Below, piece after piece: positions 43,384 through 51,772 of a stretch of DNA of 64,000 bases. The notes under the pieces are model-generated. The model worked only from the letters and a program-made list of their open reading frames with translations, was not told the origin of the DNA and ran no database searches. The translations under genes and the position numbers were made by a program. The DNA comes from Massilia sp. CFBP 13721 (GTDB taxonomy: Bacteria; Pseudomonadota; Gammaproteobacteria; Burkholderiales; Burkholderiaceae_D), in assembly GCF_014842025.1 (NCBI RefSeq), contig NZ_JACYUY010000026.1, positions 25,029-89,028 of the forward strand, given 5' to 3'. Position 1 is the stretch's first letter. The number at the start of each line of letters is the position of its first letter.

Positions 43384-44151
43384 TTACTTCCAGCTGACCT
43401 TGCCCAGTCCGTCGACGCTCACCCGGCGATTGAGCGGCTTGCCGTAGACTGTGACCGATCCCATGCCCGACAGGTTCAGGTTCGCGCTCTGGTGCGCCGT
43501 GATCGTCGCATTGCCCAGGCCCGACAGTTCGAGCGTGACGGCGTCGGCCGCGAACTGCTGCGCGTCGAGTCCGCCCAGGCCGCCCAGCTCCGCCGTCAGG
43601 ATCTTGCTGCGTCCGAACAGCGTCACGTAGCCGGCGCCGTGCAGGTCGAGATTGATGCGCTCGCTGTTCATGCCGGCCAGGCGCATGCTGCCCACGCCGC
43701 CGAGGCTGGCGCTGATGACGCGGAAATCCGCGTTCACGTTCATCGAGCCGGCGCCGTCCAGCGACAGCTCGAGTTCGTCGCCCTTGAAACCCGTGATCTC
43801 GGTGGTGCCGAGGCTTTCGGAACTCACTTCGCGCAGGGTCGGCAGCACCATGTCGGCGCGCACGCCACTGCCGCGGCCCATGCGCATGTCGTGCGTCTCG
43901 GTACCGATGACGACCGTATCGCCGCTTTGCAGGGTCGTCATGCGTGCGACCCAGCGCGAATCGCCGGACAGGACCAGCGAGGCCGGGCTGCCCTGGCGCA
44001 CGCGCAGGTCGACCACGCCGTCGATCTTGATGCGCACCACGCGCGCGTCGAGCGGACGCGTTTCCGTGGCGGTTTCAGGCGCGGCCGTTGCCACGCGCAT
44101 CAGCGCCAGCAATCCGATGACCGCCAGGCCGGACTTCAACAATGTGTTCAT
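43384..44151 (-). CDS. GIN-domain (DUF2807) exported protein
   Basis: A 255-residue exported protein with a signal peptide (MNTLLKSGLAVIGLLALMRVATA) and a right-handed beta-helix-like repeat domain. Repeats of the type DGAGSM, GVGSMR, HGAGYV, GLGGL, SGLGNA and SGMGSVTVYG recur about every 20 residues, which is characteristic of GIN/DUF2807 putative adhesin-head proteins. ATG 44151 has GGAGAA upstream; the longer frame to 44382 lacks signal. A cell-surface or periplasmic role is likely, but not known. Confidence 0.85.
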   Translation of the reverse strand: MNTLLKSGLAVIGLLALMRVATAAPETATETRPLDARVVRIKIDGVVDLRVRQGSPASLVLSGDSRWVARMTTLQSGDTVVIGTETHDMRMGRGSGVRADMVLPTLREVSSESLGTTEITGFKGDELELSLDGAGSMNVNADFRVISASLGGVGSMRLAGMNSERINLDLHGAGYVTLFGRSKILTAELGGLGGLDAQQFAADAVTLELSGLGNATITAHQSANLNLSGMGSVTVYGKPLNRRVSVDGLGKVSWK

Positions 44152-44465
44152 GTGCTTCTCCGTGTTCGATGCGTGTTCTTGTTTGAGCCGCTGCCAGGCT
44201 TTACCTGCGCTTACCCGGCAATTCTTATACAGTTTGACAATGAAGTCACTATAACGATGTGCCCGCGCCGCCCGGCCCGGATTGCGACAGACTGCAGATT
44301 TGCGGCACCAGACGACAAATCGACGGGCTCGCCGCCCCTGTCCGGTCAACATGCATACGCAAAAGGATTTCCGTTCCAACATTCCCTTGCGCTAAGATGA
44401 AATGCTTCGGGTGCGCTGCGCCCGGAGCATTTCATTTCGACTCAGCCCTTCTATCGAGGTCATCA

Positions 44466-45863
44466 ATGCGCATGCGCCACCTTCCCGTCCTGCTCGCCGG
44501 GCTCGGCTTGTCCGTTTCCGCCCTCGCGGCGTCCAGCGACAAGTGGGACCTGCCGGTCCACACCAAGAAACTCGACAACGGCCTGACCGTCATCGTCACC
44601 GAAGACCACAGTTCGCCCACCGTCGGCGTCTCCGTCGTGTACCACGTCGGCATGCGCCTGGAGCCGAAGAACCGGACCGGCTTCGCCCACCTGTTCGAAC
44701 ACCTGATGTTCCAGGGGACGCCCAACGCCAAGAAAGGCGTGTTCGACAAGACGATCACCGGCGGCGGCGGCCGCAACAACGGGTCGACGCGCGCCGACTT
44801 CACCAACTACATCGAGACCGCGCCGGTCTCTTCGTTGGAACCGATCCTGTGGCTGGAAGCGGACCGCATGAAGACGCTCGACTTCAACAAGGAAACGCTG
44901 AAGAACCAGCAGGACGTGGTCAAGGAAGAGATCCGCGTGAACGTGAAGAACCAGCCCTACGGCGGCTTCATGTGGATCGACATCGGCCAGCACGCTTTCC
45001 AGAAATGGGAGAACAACCACGACGGCTACGGCAGCTTCGAAGACCTCGAGGGCGCCAGCCTGGACGACGTGCGCGCCTTCCATCGCGACTACTACGGCCC
45101 GAACAACGCGGTGCTGGCGATCGCCGGCGACGTGACCCCGGCCCAGGGCTTTGCGCTGGCCCAGAAATACTTCGGCGGCATCGCCGCGCGCCCGGTGCCG
45201 AAAGGCGGCGACTTTACCGAAGGCCTGAACAAGGCCGAAAAGCGCGTCGAGCAGAGCGACCCGCTGGCCCAGGTACCGGCGCTGGCCGCGGCCTGGAAGA
45301 TGCCGGACCGCGGCAGCCGCGACCAGGCGCCGATGGCCGTGCTGGGCGAACTGCTGGCCGGCGGCGACGCCTCGGTGCTGTACCAGGGCCTGGTCAAGGG
45401 CCGCGAGCTGGCGCTCAACACCGACGTCCTGTTCGGCCTCACCAGCCCGTGGGAATTCGACGGCCCCACCCTGTTCACCGTCTACACGATGTACAAGCCG
45501 ACGACGAATGCCGACGCCATCCTGAGCGCCATGGATGAAGAAATCGCGAAGATCGTCAAGGACGGCGTCGACGCGGCCACCCTCAAACGCGTGAAGACGC
45601 GCATGCTGGCCGACTGGAACAACGGGCTGGAAAGCTTCATCAGCCGCGCCGACACCCTGGCGCGCCTGCAGACCCTGTGGGGCGACGCCAACGTCGTCAA
45701 CAAGATCCCCGGTTGGATCGAAGGCGTGACGTCCGCCGACATCCAGCGCGCCGCATCCACTTACCTGGTGAAGAACAACCGCACCGTCATCGACCGCAAG
45801 CCCGTCGCCAAGGTGGCGGACGCCGGTGCCCCAACCACGCCGGCCGCCGGCGCACAGAAATGA
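44466..45863 (+). CDS. exported M16-family zinc peptidase, catalytic subunit
   Basis: A 465-residue single-unit M16B peptidase with a signal peptide (residues 1-21). The zinc site is H75-L-F-E78-H79 in GFAHLFEHLMFQG, and the third ligand Glu lies in VVKEEIRVN. It ends with an Ala/Pro-rich tail. ATG 44466 is preceded by GAGG. The next gene codes for its partner without the zinc motif, so the two probably form a periplasmic heterodimer like the paired processing-peptidase subunits. Confidence 0.93.
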   Translation: MRMRHLPVLLAGLGLSVSALAASSDKWDLPVHTKKLDNGLTVIVTEDHSSPTVGVSVVYHVGMRLEPKNRTGFAHLFEHLMFQGTPNAKKGVFDKTITGGGGRNNGSTRADFTNYIETAPVSSLEPILWLEADRMKTLDFNKETLKNQQDVVKEEIRVNVKNQPYGGFMWIDIGQHAFQKWENNHDGYGSFEDLEGASLDDVRAFHRDYYGPNNAVLAIAGDVTPAQGFALAQKYFGGIAARPVPKGGDFTEGLNKAEKRVEQSDPLAQVPALAAAWKMPDRGSRDQAPMAVLGELLAGGDASVLYQGLVKGRELALNTDVLFGLTSPWEFDGPTLFTVYTMYKPTTNADAILSAMDEEIAKIVKDGVDAATLKRVKTRMLADWNNGLESFISRADTLARLQTLWGDANVVNKIPGWIEGVTSADIQRAASTYLVKNNRTVIDRKPVAKVADAGAPTTPAAGAQK

Positions 45864-45874
45864 GGAACGCATCC

Positions 45875-47302
45875 ATGAAAAAACTGATGCTGACACTGGC
45901 GATCTCGATGATGTTCGCTCCCGCTGCCTTTGCCGAGGCGCCCGCTGTTCAAGCCGCCGGGGCGCCGGACCGTGCCATGCCGCCCTACGGCGCCGACAAG
46001 CCGATCCCGACGCCGAAGATCGTCAAGAAGACCCTGTCCAACGGCATGACGGTCTGGGTCGTGCCGCGCCAGGGCCTGCCGCGCGTGGACTACGTGCTGG
46101 CCGTGCGCGGCGCCGGCTTTGCCGCCGACGACAAGGACCATCCGGGCTTCGCCAACATCCTGGCCGGGATGATCAACGAAGGCAGCGCCAAGCGCGACTC
46201 GCGCGCCATCGCCGAAGCGGCCCAGGGCATGGGCGGCTCGGTGGCCGCCGGCCCGGCGTCCGACGGCATCGTCGTCCAGGCCAATGCCGTCGCCTCGCAA
46301 GCCGGCCCGATGATGGCGCTGCTGGCCGAGGTGACGCGCACGCCGAGCTTTCCGGTCAAAGAGGTCGAGCTGACCAAGGCCAATGCGCTGCAGGCGCTGC
46401 GCGCGGCCGAGGCCACGCCGGCCTTCCGCGCCGAGCGCGCGGTCAACCAGGCCGTGTATGGCGAGCACCCGTACGGCCACACCCAGCCGACCGCCGCGGC
46501 GATCACGTCGGTCACGCAGGACATGCTGCGCGGCGCGCACGCACAGCGCTTCCGTCCGGACCGCGCGCTGCTGGTCATCACCGGCAGCATCAAGGAAGCC
46601 GAAGCGATGAAGCTGGCGCAGGCGGCGTTCGGCGACTGGAAGGCGCAGGGCCAGGCCCTGGCCGAGCCGGCGGCGCCGGCCCGCGCGGCGAAACCGGCGC
46701 GCATCCTGCTCGAACGCGGGGGCAGCGTGCAATCGACCATCCGCGTGGGCGGCCCCGGCATCGCCGCCAGCGCCGACGAGCAGGTGCCGCTGCGCCTGGC
46801 CAGCACCATCCTCGGCGGCGGCTTTTCGAGCCGCGTCAACATCAACCTGCGCGAGGCCAAGGGCTATACCTACGGCGCCTCGGCCGGCGCGCGCATGAAC
46901 CGCGCCGGCGGCGCCATCATCGGCGGCGCCGACGTGCGCAACGAAGTCACGGGTGCGGCCTTGACCGAATACCTGAACGAGTACAAGCGCATCGGCAGCG
47001 AGCTGGTGCCGGCCGACGAAATGACGATGAACAAGCGCTACGTCGCCGGCGGCTACCTGATCAGCAACCAGCTGCAAGCCTCGGTCGCCTCGACGCTGGC
47101 GCGCAACTGGCTGATCGGCCTGCCGCCGGAATTCCTCGGCCAGTACGTGCCGCTGATCCAGAAGGTGACGCCGCAGCAGGTGCGCAACGTGTCGAAAAAG
47201 TATTTCGCACCCGAGGCGCAGTCGATCGTCGTGGTGGGTGATCCGAAGGCGGTGGGCGAGCAGCTCAAGGCGTTCGGCGAGTTTACGGTGAGCGACAAAT
47301 AA
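45875..47302 (+). CDS. exported M16-family peptidase-like protein, non-catalytic subunit
   Basis: A 475-residue exported M16 protein with a signal peptide (MKKLMLTLAISMMFAPAAFA). At the place of HxxEH it has FANILAGMINEGS, so the zinc ligands are missing. The C-terminal half keeps the Arg/Tyr-type loop (LREAKGYTYGASAGAR). It should therefore contribute to substrate binding of the upstream catalytic subunit. The start could be ATG 45860, overlapping the upstream stop, but ATG 45875 has GAGGA at eight bases. Confidence 0.92.
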   Translation: MKKLMLTLAISMMFAPAAFAEAPAVQAAGAPDRAMPPYGADKPIPTPKIVKKTLSNGMTVWVVPRQGLPRVDYVLAVRGAGFAADDKDHPGFANILAGMINEGSAKRDSRAIAEAAQGMGGSVAAGPASDGIVVQANAVASQAGPMMALLAEVTRTPSFPVKEVELTKANALQALRAAEATPAFRAERAVNQAVYGEHPYGHTQPTAAAITSVTQDMLRGAHAQRFRPDRALLVITGSIKEAEAMKLAQAAFGDWKAQGQALAEPAAPARAAKPARILLERGGSVQSTIRVGGPGIAASADEQVPLRLASTILGGGFSSRVNINLREAKGYTYGASAGARMNRAGGAIIGGADVRNEVTGAALTEYLNEYKRIGSELVPADEMTMNKRYVAGGYLISNQLQASVASTLARNWLIGLPPEFLGQYVPLIQKVTPQQVRNVSKKYFAPEAQSIVVVGDPKAVGEQLKAFGEFTVSDK

Positions 47303-47334
47303 GGACGTTATTGTCCGGTCGATTGTCCAAATCG

Positions 47335-47360
47335 ATGCCCGCCGCGTGCGGGCATTTTTT
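47335..47360 (+). terminator. intrinsic terminator of the M16 operon
   Basis: The eight-base stem atgcccgc/gcgggcat with a five-base loop is followed by six T. It lies 33 bases after the stop codon of the second M16 gene. Confidence 0.88.
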
Positions 47361-47408
47361 ATCGACCGGCCACCGTGTACGGGAAATTTTTGTTGGCCGT
47401 CGCGTAAC

Positions 47409-47556
47409 GTAGGGTAGGCACTCGTGCCCACGCGGTACACCATCCGCACAGTCGCAACGCATGCCGGGTGTGCATCGGCACGAAAAACGGCCGTGGGCAG
47501 AGCCCACCCTACGGTTAGCGCGATTCGTAGGGTGGAGTCCCGACTCCACGCGGTAC
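47409..47556. repeat. cluster of three GTAG-type REP-like repeats
   Basis: Copies: 47409-47438 direct (GTAGGGTAGGCAC, return GTGCCCACGCGGTAC), 47489-47512 inverted (minus strand GTAGGGTGGGCTC, return GCCCACGG), and 47527-47556 direct (GTAGGGTGGAGTC, return GACTCCACGCGGTAC). The first two are joined by a linker with gcaacgc and gggtgtgcatcggcacgaaa. A related linker recurs at 48371-48386. The cluster lies between the M16 terminator and the BCCT remnant. Confidence 0.75.
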
Positions 47557-47578
47557 GGCGCATGCATAACCGTGCGCC

Positions 47579-48222
47579 CTACTTCGCCACCAGCTCGCGC
47601 AGCTTGCGGCGCAACTCGCGCTCGCGTTTTACTTCCTCGCGCCGGTCGGCGCTCATCGCGCGCCACAGCACCCACGCCATCAAGACGATCACCAGCGTGA
47701 ACGGCAGCGCGAAGACGTTGGTCGCCGTCTGCACCGAACACGGTCCAGGTGCCGACCCAACGCCACGGCCAGCAGCATGTTGAAGTTGGACAGGATGCGG
47801 ATGCCGCTATCGACGCCGCTGACCGCCGACGTGACGAACAGAGCCGTGGTGACGACGATGATGATGACCTGCGCCAGCGCCGTCGTCGGAATGCCGAACA
47901 CGGCGTTCAAACCGCTGTTGATCTGCAGCGCGCCCATGCGAACAGCATCGAACCAGCTGGCGGTGGAAAATTCGGGTTCGTCGTCGCCACCGAGCTTCAT
48001 GTTGCCGAAGCGGCTGAAGGCGACAAAGGCGGCGAACAGCACCAGCCCCAGCACCAGCCACAGGTAGAGCCAGCCGAAGTTGCGCGTGATGCCGGCCAGC
48101 GCCGCGTCGAGGGTGGCGGCCATCGTGGCGGGCGAGACGATGCCCTAGATGACGATGAGGAAAATGAAGCCTGCGGTGAGGATGAGTTGCATGTGGCGGA
48201 CGACCGGGAAGCAAAACCGCAT
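47579..48222 (-). pseudogene. BCCT-family (betaine/choline/carnitine) transporter, multiply disrupted
   Basis: Read from ATG 48222, a BCCT N-terminus appears (QLILTAGFIFLIVI, then GIVSPATMAATLDAAL) interrupted by an in-frame TAG. It continues with RNFGWLYLWLVLGLVLFAAF and EFSTASWFDAVR, then jumps to MGALQINSGLNAVFGIP and SGVDSGIRILSNFNMLLAVA, a region that in intact proteins is hundreds of residues further on. The frame then shifts, and the C-terminus reappears in another frame as ATNVFALPFTLVIVLMAWVLW. So there is one nonsense codon, at least two internal deletions and a frameshift. Intact members are about 500-700 residues and import betaine-type osmolytes. Confidence 0.88.
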
Positions 48223-48543
48223 GGTAGCGGCTTGGGGCTTGACTGTCAGTCAACACAGGCAAGCGTGCTGGCCTTCGGGTATGCATGGGCACGTAAACGC
48301 GTGGACGGAGCGGTTCGCCGCCCGGTCCACCCTACGGTACACACGCAACCGTACGCGGGGCCGGTCGGGTGTGCGTGGACACGAAAACGCGTGGAGTCAG
48401 GACTCCACCCTACGATCATCTGGTATTCGTAGGGTGGACTTCGTCTACGCGTGACGCCTGAGTAGCTACCTGCCCCAGCGATGGCCGCAGGCTGATCCAC
48501 CGTTACGCGTGTACGAAGCGGTTCGCCGCCCGGTCCACCCTAC
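48223..48543. repeat. cluster of four GTAG-type REP-like repeats
   Basis: Copies: 48296-48335 inverted (minus strand GTAGGGTGGACCGGG, return CCGTCCACGCGTT), 48386-48413 inverted (GTAGGGTGGAGTCC, return GACTCCACGCGTT), 48429-48453 direct (GTAGGGTGGACTTCG, return CTACGCGTGAC, poor stem) and 48503-48543 inverted (GTAGGGTGGACCGGG, return ACGCGTAA). Spacers repeat the words tgcatgggcacgtaaacgc / tgcgtggacacgaaaacgc. The last copy starts inside the stop codon of the hybrid kinase. No gene is present in this ~320-base stretch. Confidence 0.75.
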
Positions 48544-50429
48544 CCGCGCAGCGCCTTTTCCAGGTCATCCAGCTCGGCCGGCTTGACCAGGTGCGCATCG
48601 AACCCGGCCTCCTGGGCGCGGCGGCGGTCTTCGGGCGAGCCGTAGCCGGTGTGCGCGACCAGGCGGATGTGCGCCAGCTCCGGGTTGGCCTTGATCATGC
48701 GCGCCAGCTGGTAGCCGTCGGCGCCGGGCAGGCCGATGTCGAGCACGATCACCTGCGGCCGGTGCTGCAGCGCCATGGCTTCGATCTCGCCGGCATCCGA
48801 CGTGGTCCAGGTTTCGTGGCCCATCTCGGCCAGCAGGAAGCCCATCATCTCCATGGCGTCGACGTTGTCGTCCACCAGCAGCACGCGCAGGCCGCCGGCG
48901 GCACCGGCTTCCTCGCTTGCCGCGCCGATGGCGCACTCGGCGCCGCTGGTGCGCAGGATCGGCAGCTCCACCGTGAAGGTGCTGCCCAGGCCGATGCCCG
49001 GACTTTCCGCATGCAGCTGGCCGCCGTGCATCTCGAGCAGGCGCGATACCAGCGACAGGCCGATCCCGAGCCCTTCCGGCGCGCGGTCCGGCGGCACCGC
49101 CGCCTGGGCGAACATGCCGAAGATGCGCGGCAGGTTGTCCTCGGCGATGCCGATGCCGTTGTCGTGCACGGCGATGTGCACATTGTCGCCATGCAGGGTC
49201 ACGCTCAAGGTGATCTCGCCGCCTTTCGGCGTGAACTTGGCCGCGTTGTGCAGCAGGTTGCCCATCGACTGGGCCAGGCGCACCGGGTCGCCCGCGACCC
49301 AGACCTGGCATTCGGGCTGGTGCACGGCGAGCGTGTGGCCGCGCGCGCCGATCAGCGGGCCGGCGGTTTCCAGCGCCTGTTCGATGACGGCGCCCAGGTT
49401 GACCTCTTCGCGGCGCAGCACGATCTTGCCTTCCGAGATGCGCGCCACGTCGAGCAGGTCGTCGACCAGGTGCGCCAGGTGGTCGACCTGGCGCAGGATG
49501 ACTTCGCGCGCATGCGCATGGCGCCCGCCGGCGTTCTCGCCGCCCACGCCGAGCAGCGTGGCGGCATTGCGGATCGGGCTGAGGGGATTGCGCAACTCGT
49601 GCGCCAGCGTGGCCAGGAACTGGTTTTTATTCGCGTCGGCCGCGCGCAGCAGCGCTTCCATTTCGCGCCGCGCCGAGACGTCGCTGGTGACGCGCGCCAC
49701 CCGATACACCTCGCCGCGCGCGTTACGCACCGCGAACAGGCGGTCGCGCACCCAACGCATCGCGCCGTCCGGCAGCACCACGCGGAACTCTTCGTCGTAA
49801 TGCGGCTGGGTCGCCAGCGCGGCCCAGCGCCCGGCCAGGCGCGGACGGTCGTCGGGGTGCACGGCGTCGAGCCAGCTGGCGTGCTGGCGCTTGAGCGAAT
49901 CGACGCTGCGGCCCCAGATCGTGGCATACGCCGGACTGACGTAGCCGAGCGCACCGTCGGGCGCCGAGAACATCCAGAACACGTCTTCGATGTTGTCGGT
50001 CAGCTGGCGGAAGCGCTCTTCGCTTTCGCGCAGCTCGTCCTGGGTCTGGCGCATGCGCAGCAGCGCGTTGACGTTGGCGATCAGCTCGTCGGCCTCGATC
50101 GGCGCGGCCAGGTAATTGTCGGCGCCGCCTTCCAGGCCGCGGATCTTGTCGGCGCGGCCGGTCAGCGCGGCCGAGGTCTGCAGCACCAGCACGCCGTTGG
50201 TATCGGGGTCGGCCTTGATGCGCCGGCATACCTCGATGCCGTTGATGTCGGGGAGCTTCACGTCCAGCAGCACCAGCGCCGGATCGTCCTCGCGGACCAT
50301 CGCCAGCGCATCGGTGCCGTTCGCCGCTTCCAGCACCCGGAAGCCCGCGCTTTGCAGGATCCGGGTCTTGGCGTAGCGCGCGCCGTCGTTATCGTCGACG
50401 TTCAGAATGAGTGGTGGAGTGACGGTCAT
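48540..50429 (-). CDS. hybrid response regulator/histidine kinase (receiver-PAS-HisKA-HATPase-receiver)
   Basis: A 629-residue cytosolic protein. Receiver 1 (residues 7-125) has Asp56 in LLDVKLPD, but the conserved Lys of the KP motif is replaced (NYLAAPIE). A PAS domain with PAC (residues ~135-255) follows, then HisKA with LAHELRNPLSPI (His278), an ATPase with LLHNAAKF, DNGIGI and GLGIGLSLV, and a C-terminal receiver with VLDIGLPG and LVKP. It is the last gene of the stressosome operon and its ATG overlaps the preceding stop (ATGA). The stop codon lies in a REP-like repeat. It probably takes phosphate from or to the neighbouring kinase. Confidence 0.92.
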   Translation of the reverse strand: MTVTPPLILNVDDNDGARYAKTRILQSAGFRVLEAANGTDALAMVREDDPALVLLDVKLPDINGIEVCRRIKADPDTNGVLVLQTSAALTGRADKIRGLEGGADNYLAAPIEADELIANVNALLRMRQTQDELRESEERFRQLTDNIEDVFWMFSAPDGALGYVSPAYATIWGRSVDSLKRQHASWLDAVHPDDRPRLAGRWAALATQPHYDEEFRVVLPDGAMRWVRDRLFAVRNARGEVYRVARVTSDVSARREMEALLRAADANKNQFLATLAHELRNPLSPIRNAATLLGVGGENAGGRHAHAREVILRQVDHLAHLVDDLLDVARISEGKIVLRREEVNLGAVIEQALETAGPLIGARGHTLAVHQPECQVWVAGDPVRLAQSMGNLLHNAAKFTPKGGEITLSVTLHGDNVHIAVHDNGIGIAEDNLPRIFGMFAQAAVPPDRAPEGLGIGLSLVSRLLEMHGGQLHAESPGIGLGSTFTVELPILRTSGAECAIGAASEEAGAAGGLRVLLVDDNVDAMEMMGFLLAEMGHETWTTSDAGEIEAMALQHRPQVIVLDIGLPGADGYQLARMIKANPELAHIRLVAHTGYGSPEDRRRAQEAGFDAHLVKPAELDDLEKALRG

Positions 50430-51772
50430 GGTTCGGGATCTCGGGTGCTGGCAGGCGGCGAATAGGGGAAGTGACGCGGCAGCGTCAGCGTGAAGGTCGA
50501 GCCCACGCCGGGGCGGCTGGTGACGTCGACGCGCCCGCCCAGCAACTCGGCCAGGCGGCGGCACAGCGGCAAGCCGAGGCCGGTGCCCTTGCTGCGCCGC
50601 TGCAGCGGGTTTTCGACCTGCGTGAATTCTTCGAAGATCAGGTGCAGGTGTTCGGCATCGATGCCGATGCCGGTATCGGTAACGGCAAAGCGCAGCGTGT
50701 CGGCAGTGTCGCCAGGTTCAACGCTGACGCGCACCGAGCCCTGCTCGGTGAACTTCAATGCGTTCGAGATGAAGTTGCGCAGGATCTGGGACAGCATGGT
50801 CTCGTCCGACTCGAACGGCGCGTCGATGCCGTCGTTGTCGAACACCAGTTCGACGCTGTCGGTATCGACCAGCGGCCGCATCATGCCCTTCAGGGCGCGG
50901 AACAGGTTCTCGACCACCACCGGCGCCGGCTGCGCTTCCACGCGGCCGGCCTCGATCTTGGCCAGGTCGAGCAGGTCGTTCACCAATTCCGACATCTCGG
51001 TGGCGGTGCGCGAAATCAAGAACACTTGCCGCTCCTGCTCGGGCGTGAGTTCGCCGTCCATGCGGTCGAGCAGGAGTTTGGAGAGCGCCCGGATCGACGA
51101 CAGCGGCGTGCGCAGTTCGTGGCTGGTATTCGACAGGAAGCGCGATTTCATTTCGTCGGCGCGGCGCAGGCGCTCGGCCTTGTCTTCGATCTCGGCATAC
51201 AGCGCGACGATGCCGCGGTTGGTGTCTTCGAGTTCGCGCGTGAGCGAGAGCAGGTCTTCCTGGCGCTCGCGCAGCTCGGCCAGGGTCTCGACCAGTTCGC
51301 GGTTCTGCTGCTGCACTTCCTCGTAGGAGTTGACGTCGGGCGTGGCCGCCAGTTCGGTGGCGATCTGCCCCAGCTGGCTCGCACTGACGGGAACTTGCAG
51401 CGGCAACGCCTTGCGCGTCCGTACCGTGAAGCCAGCCCCGCCCACCAGCTCGCAGTCATCCATCAGGCGGTGCGCGGTGACCAGCGCCTGGTCGGCCATC
51501 GCCGCGCCTTCGCTGCCTTTCGCGGAAACCGCGCCGGCGCTGACGGTGACTTCCAGCTGCTGGCGCGCGGGCGTGTCGACCAGTACGAAGGTGGCGCGCG
51601 CGCTGCAGCCGCCATGGCAGGCCGCGCGCGCCACTTCCGATACGGCGGTGGCGATGCGCACCTGGTCCTGCTTGGCGAAGCCGAGCAGTCTGGAGACCTG
51701 GCGCGCGCGCTGGCGCACCAGCACCACGTCCTTGTCGCTCTCGAGGGCGACAGTGAGGATGCGCTGGCTCAT
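50426..51772 (-). CDS. histidine kinase with an N-terminal degenerate RsbT-like module
   Basis: A 448-residue cytosolic kinase without membrane segments. Residues 1-125 align with RsbT-type GHKL ATPases (DVVLVRQRARQVSRLLGF, QDQVRIATAVSEVAR) but have lost the Mg-binding Asn (SEVARA, Ala50, where RsbT has SELARN) and the DxGxG box. A coiled coil (residues ~150-205) joins it to HisKA with NTSHELRTPLSSI (His218) and an ATPase with ISNALKF, DTGIGI and GTGLGLPL. Both ends overlap neighbours by four bases, so it is translated as part of the stressosome operon. I infer a receptor role for the dead module, which would bring RsbS/RsbR or phosphatase control to the kinase. Confidence 0.9.
   Translation of the reverse strand: MSQRILTVALESDKDVVLVRQRARQVSRLLGFAKQDQVRIATAVSEVARAACHGGCSARATFVLVDTPARQQLEVTVSAGAVSAKGSEGAAMADQALVTAHRLMDDCELVGGAGFTVRTRKALPLQVPVSASQLGQIATELAATPDVNSYEEVQQQNRELVETLAELRERQEDLLSLTRELEDTNRGIVALYAEIEDKAERLRRADEMKSRFLSNTSHELRTPLSSIRALSKLLLDRMDGELTPEQERQVFLISRTATEMSELVNDLLDLAKIEAGRVEAQPAPVVVENLFRALKGMMRPLVDTDSVELVFDNDGIDAPFESDETMLSQILRNFISNALKFTEQGSVRVSVEPGDTADTLRFAVTDTGIGIDAEHLHLIFEEFTQVENPLQRRSKGTGLGLPLCRRLAELLGGRVDVTSRPGVGSTFTLTLPRHFPYSPPASTRDPEP

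Noticed and set aside
47689..48123. Intact 144-residue membrane protein
   Set aside because: Its segments match distant parts of a BCCT transporter with deletions and a frameshift, so it is a remnant rather than a gene.
47400..48545. CRISPR array
   Set aside because: The repeats are palindromic, of mixed orientation and irregular spacing, vary in the stem and lack cas genes; they fit REP-like elements instead.
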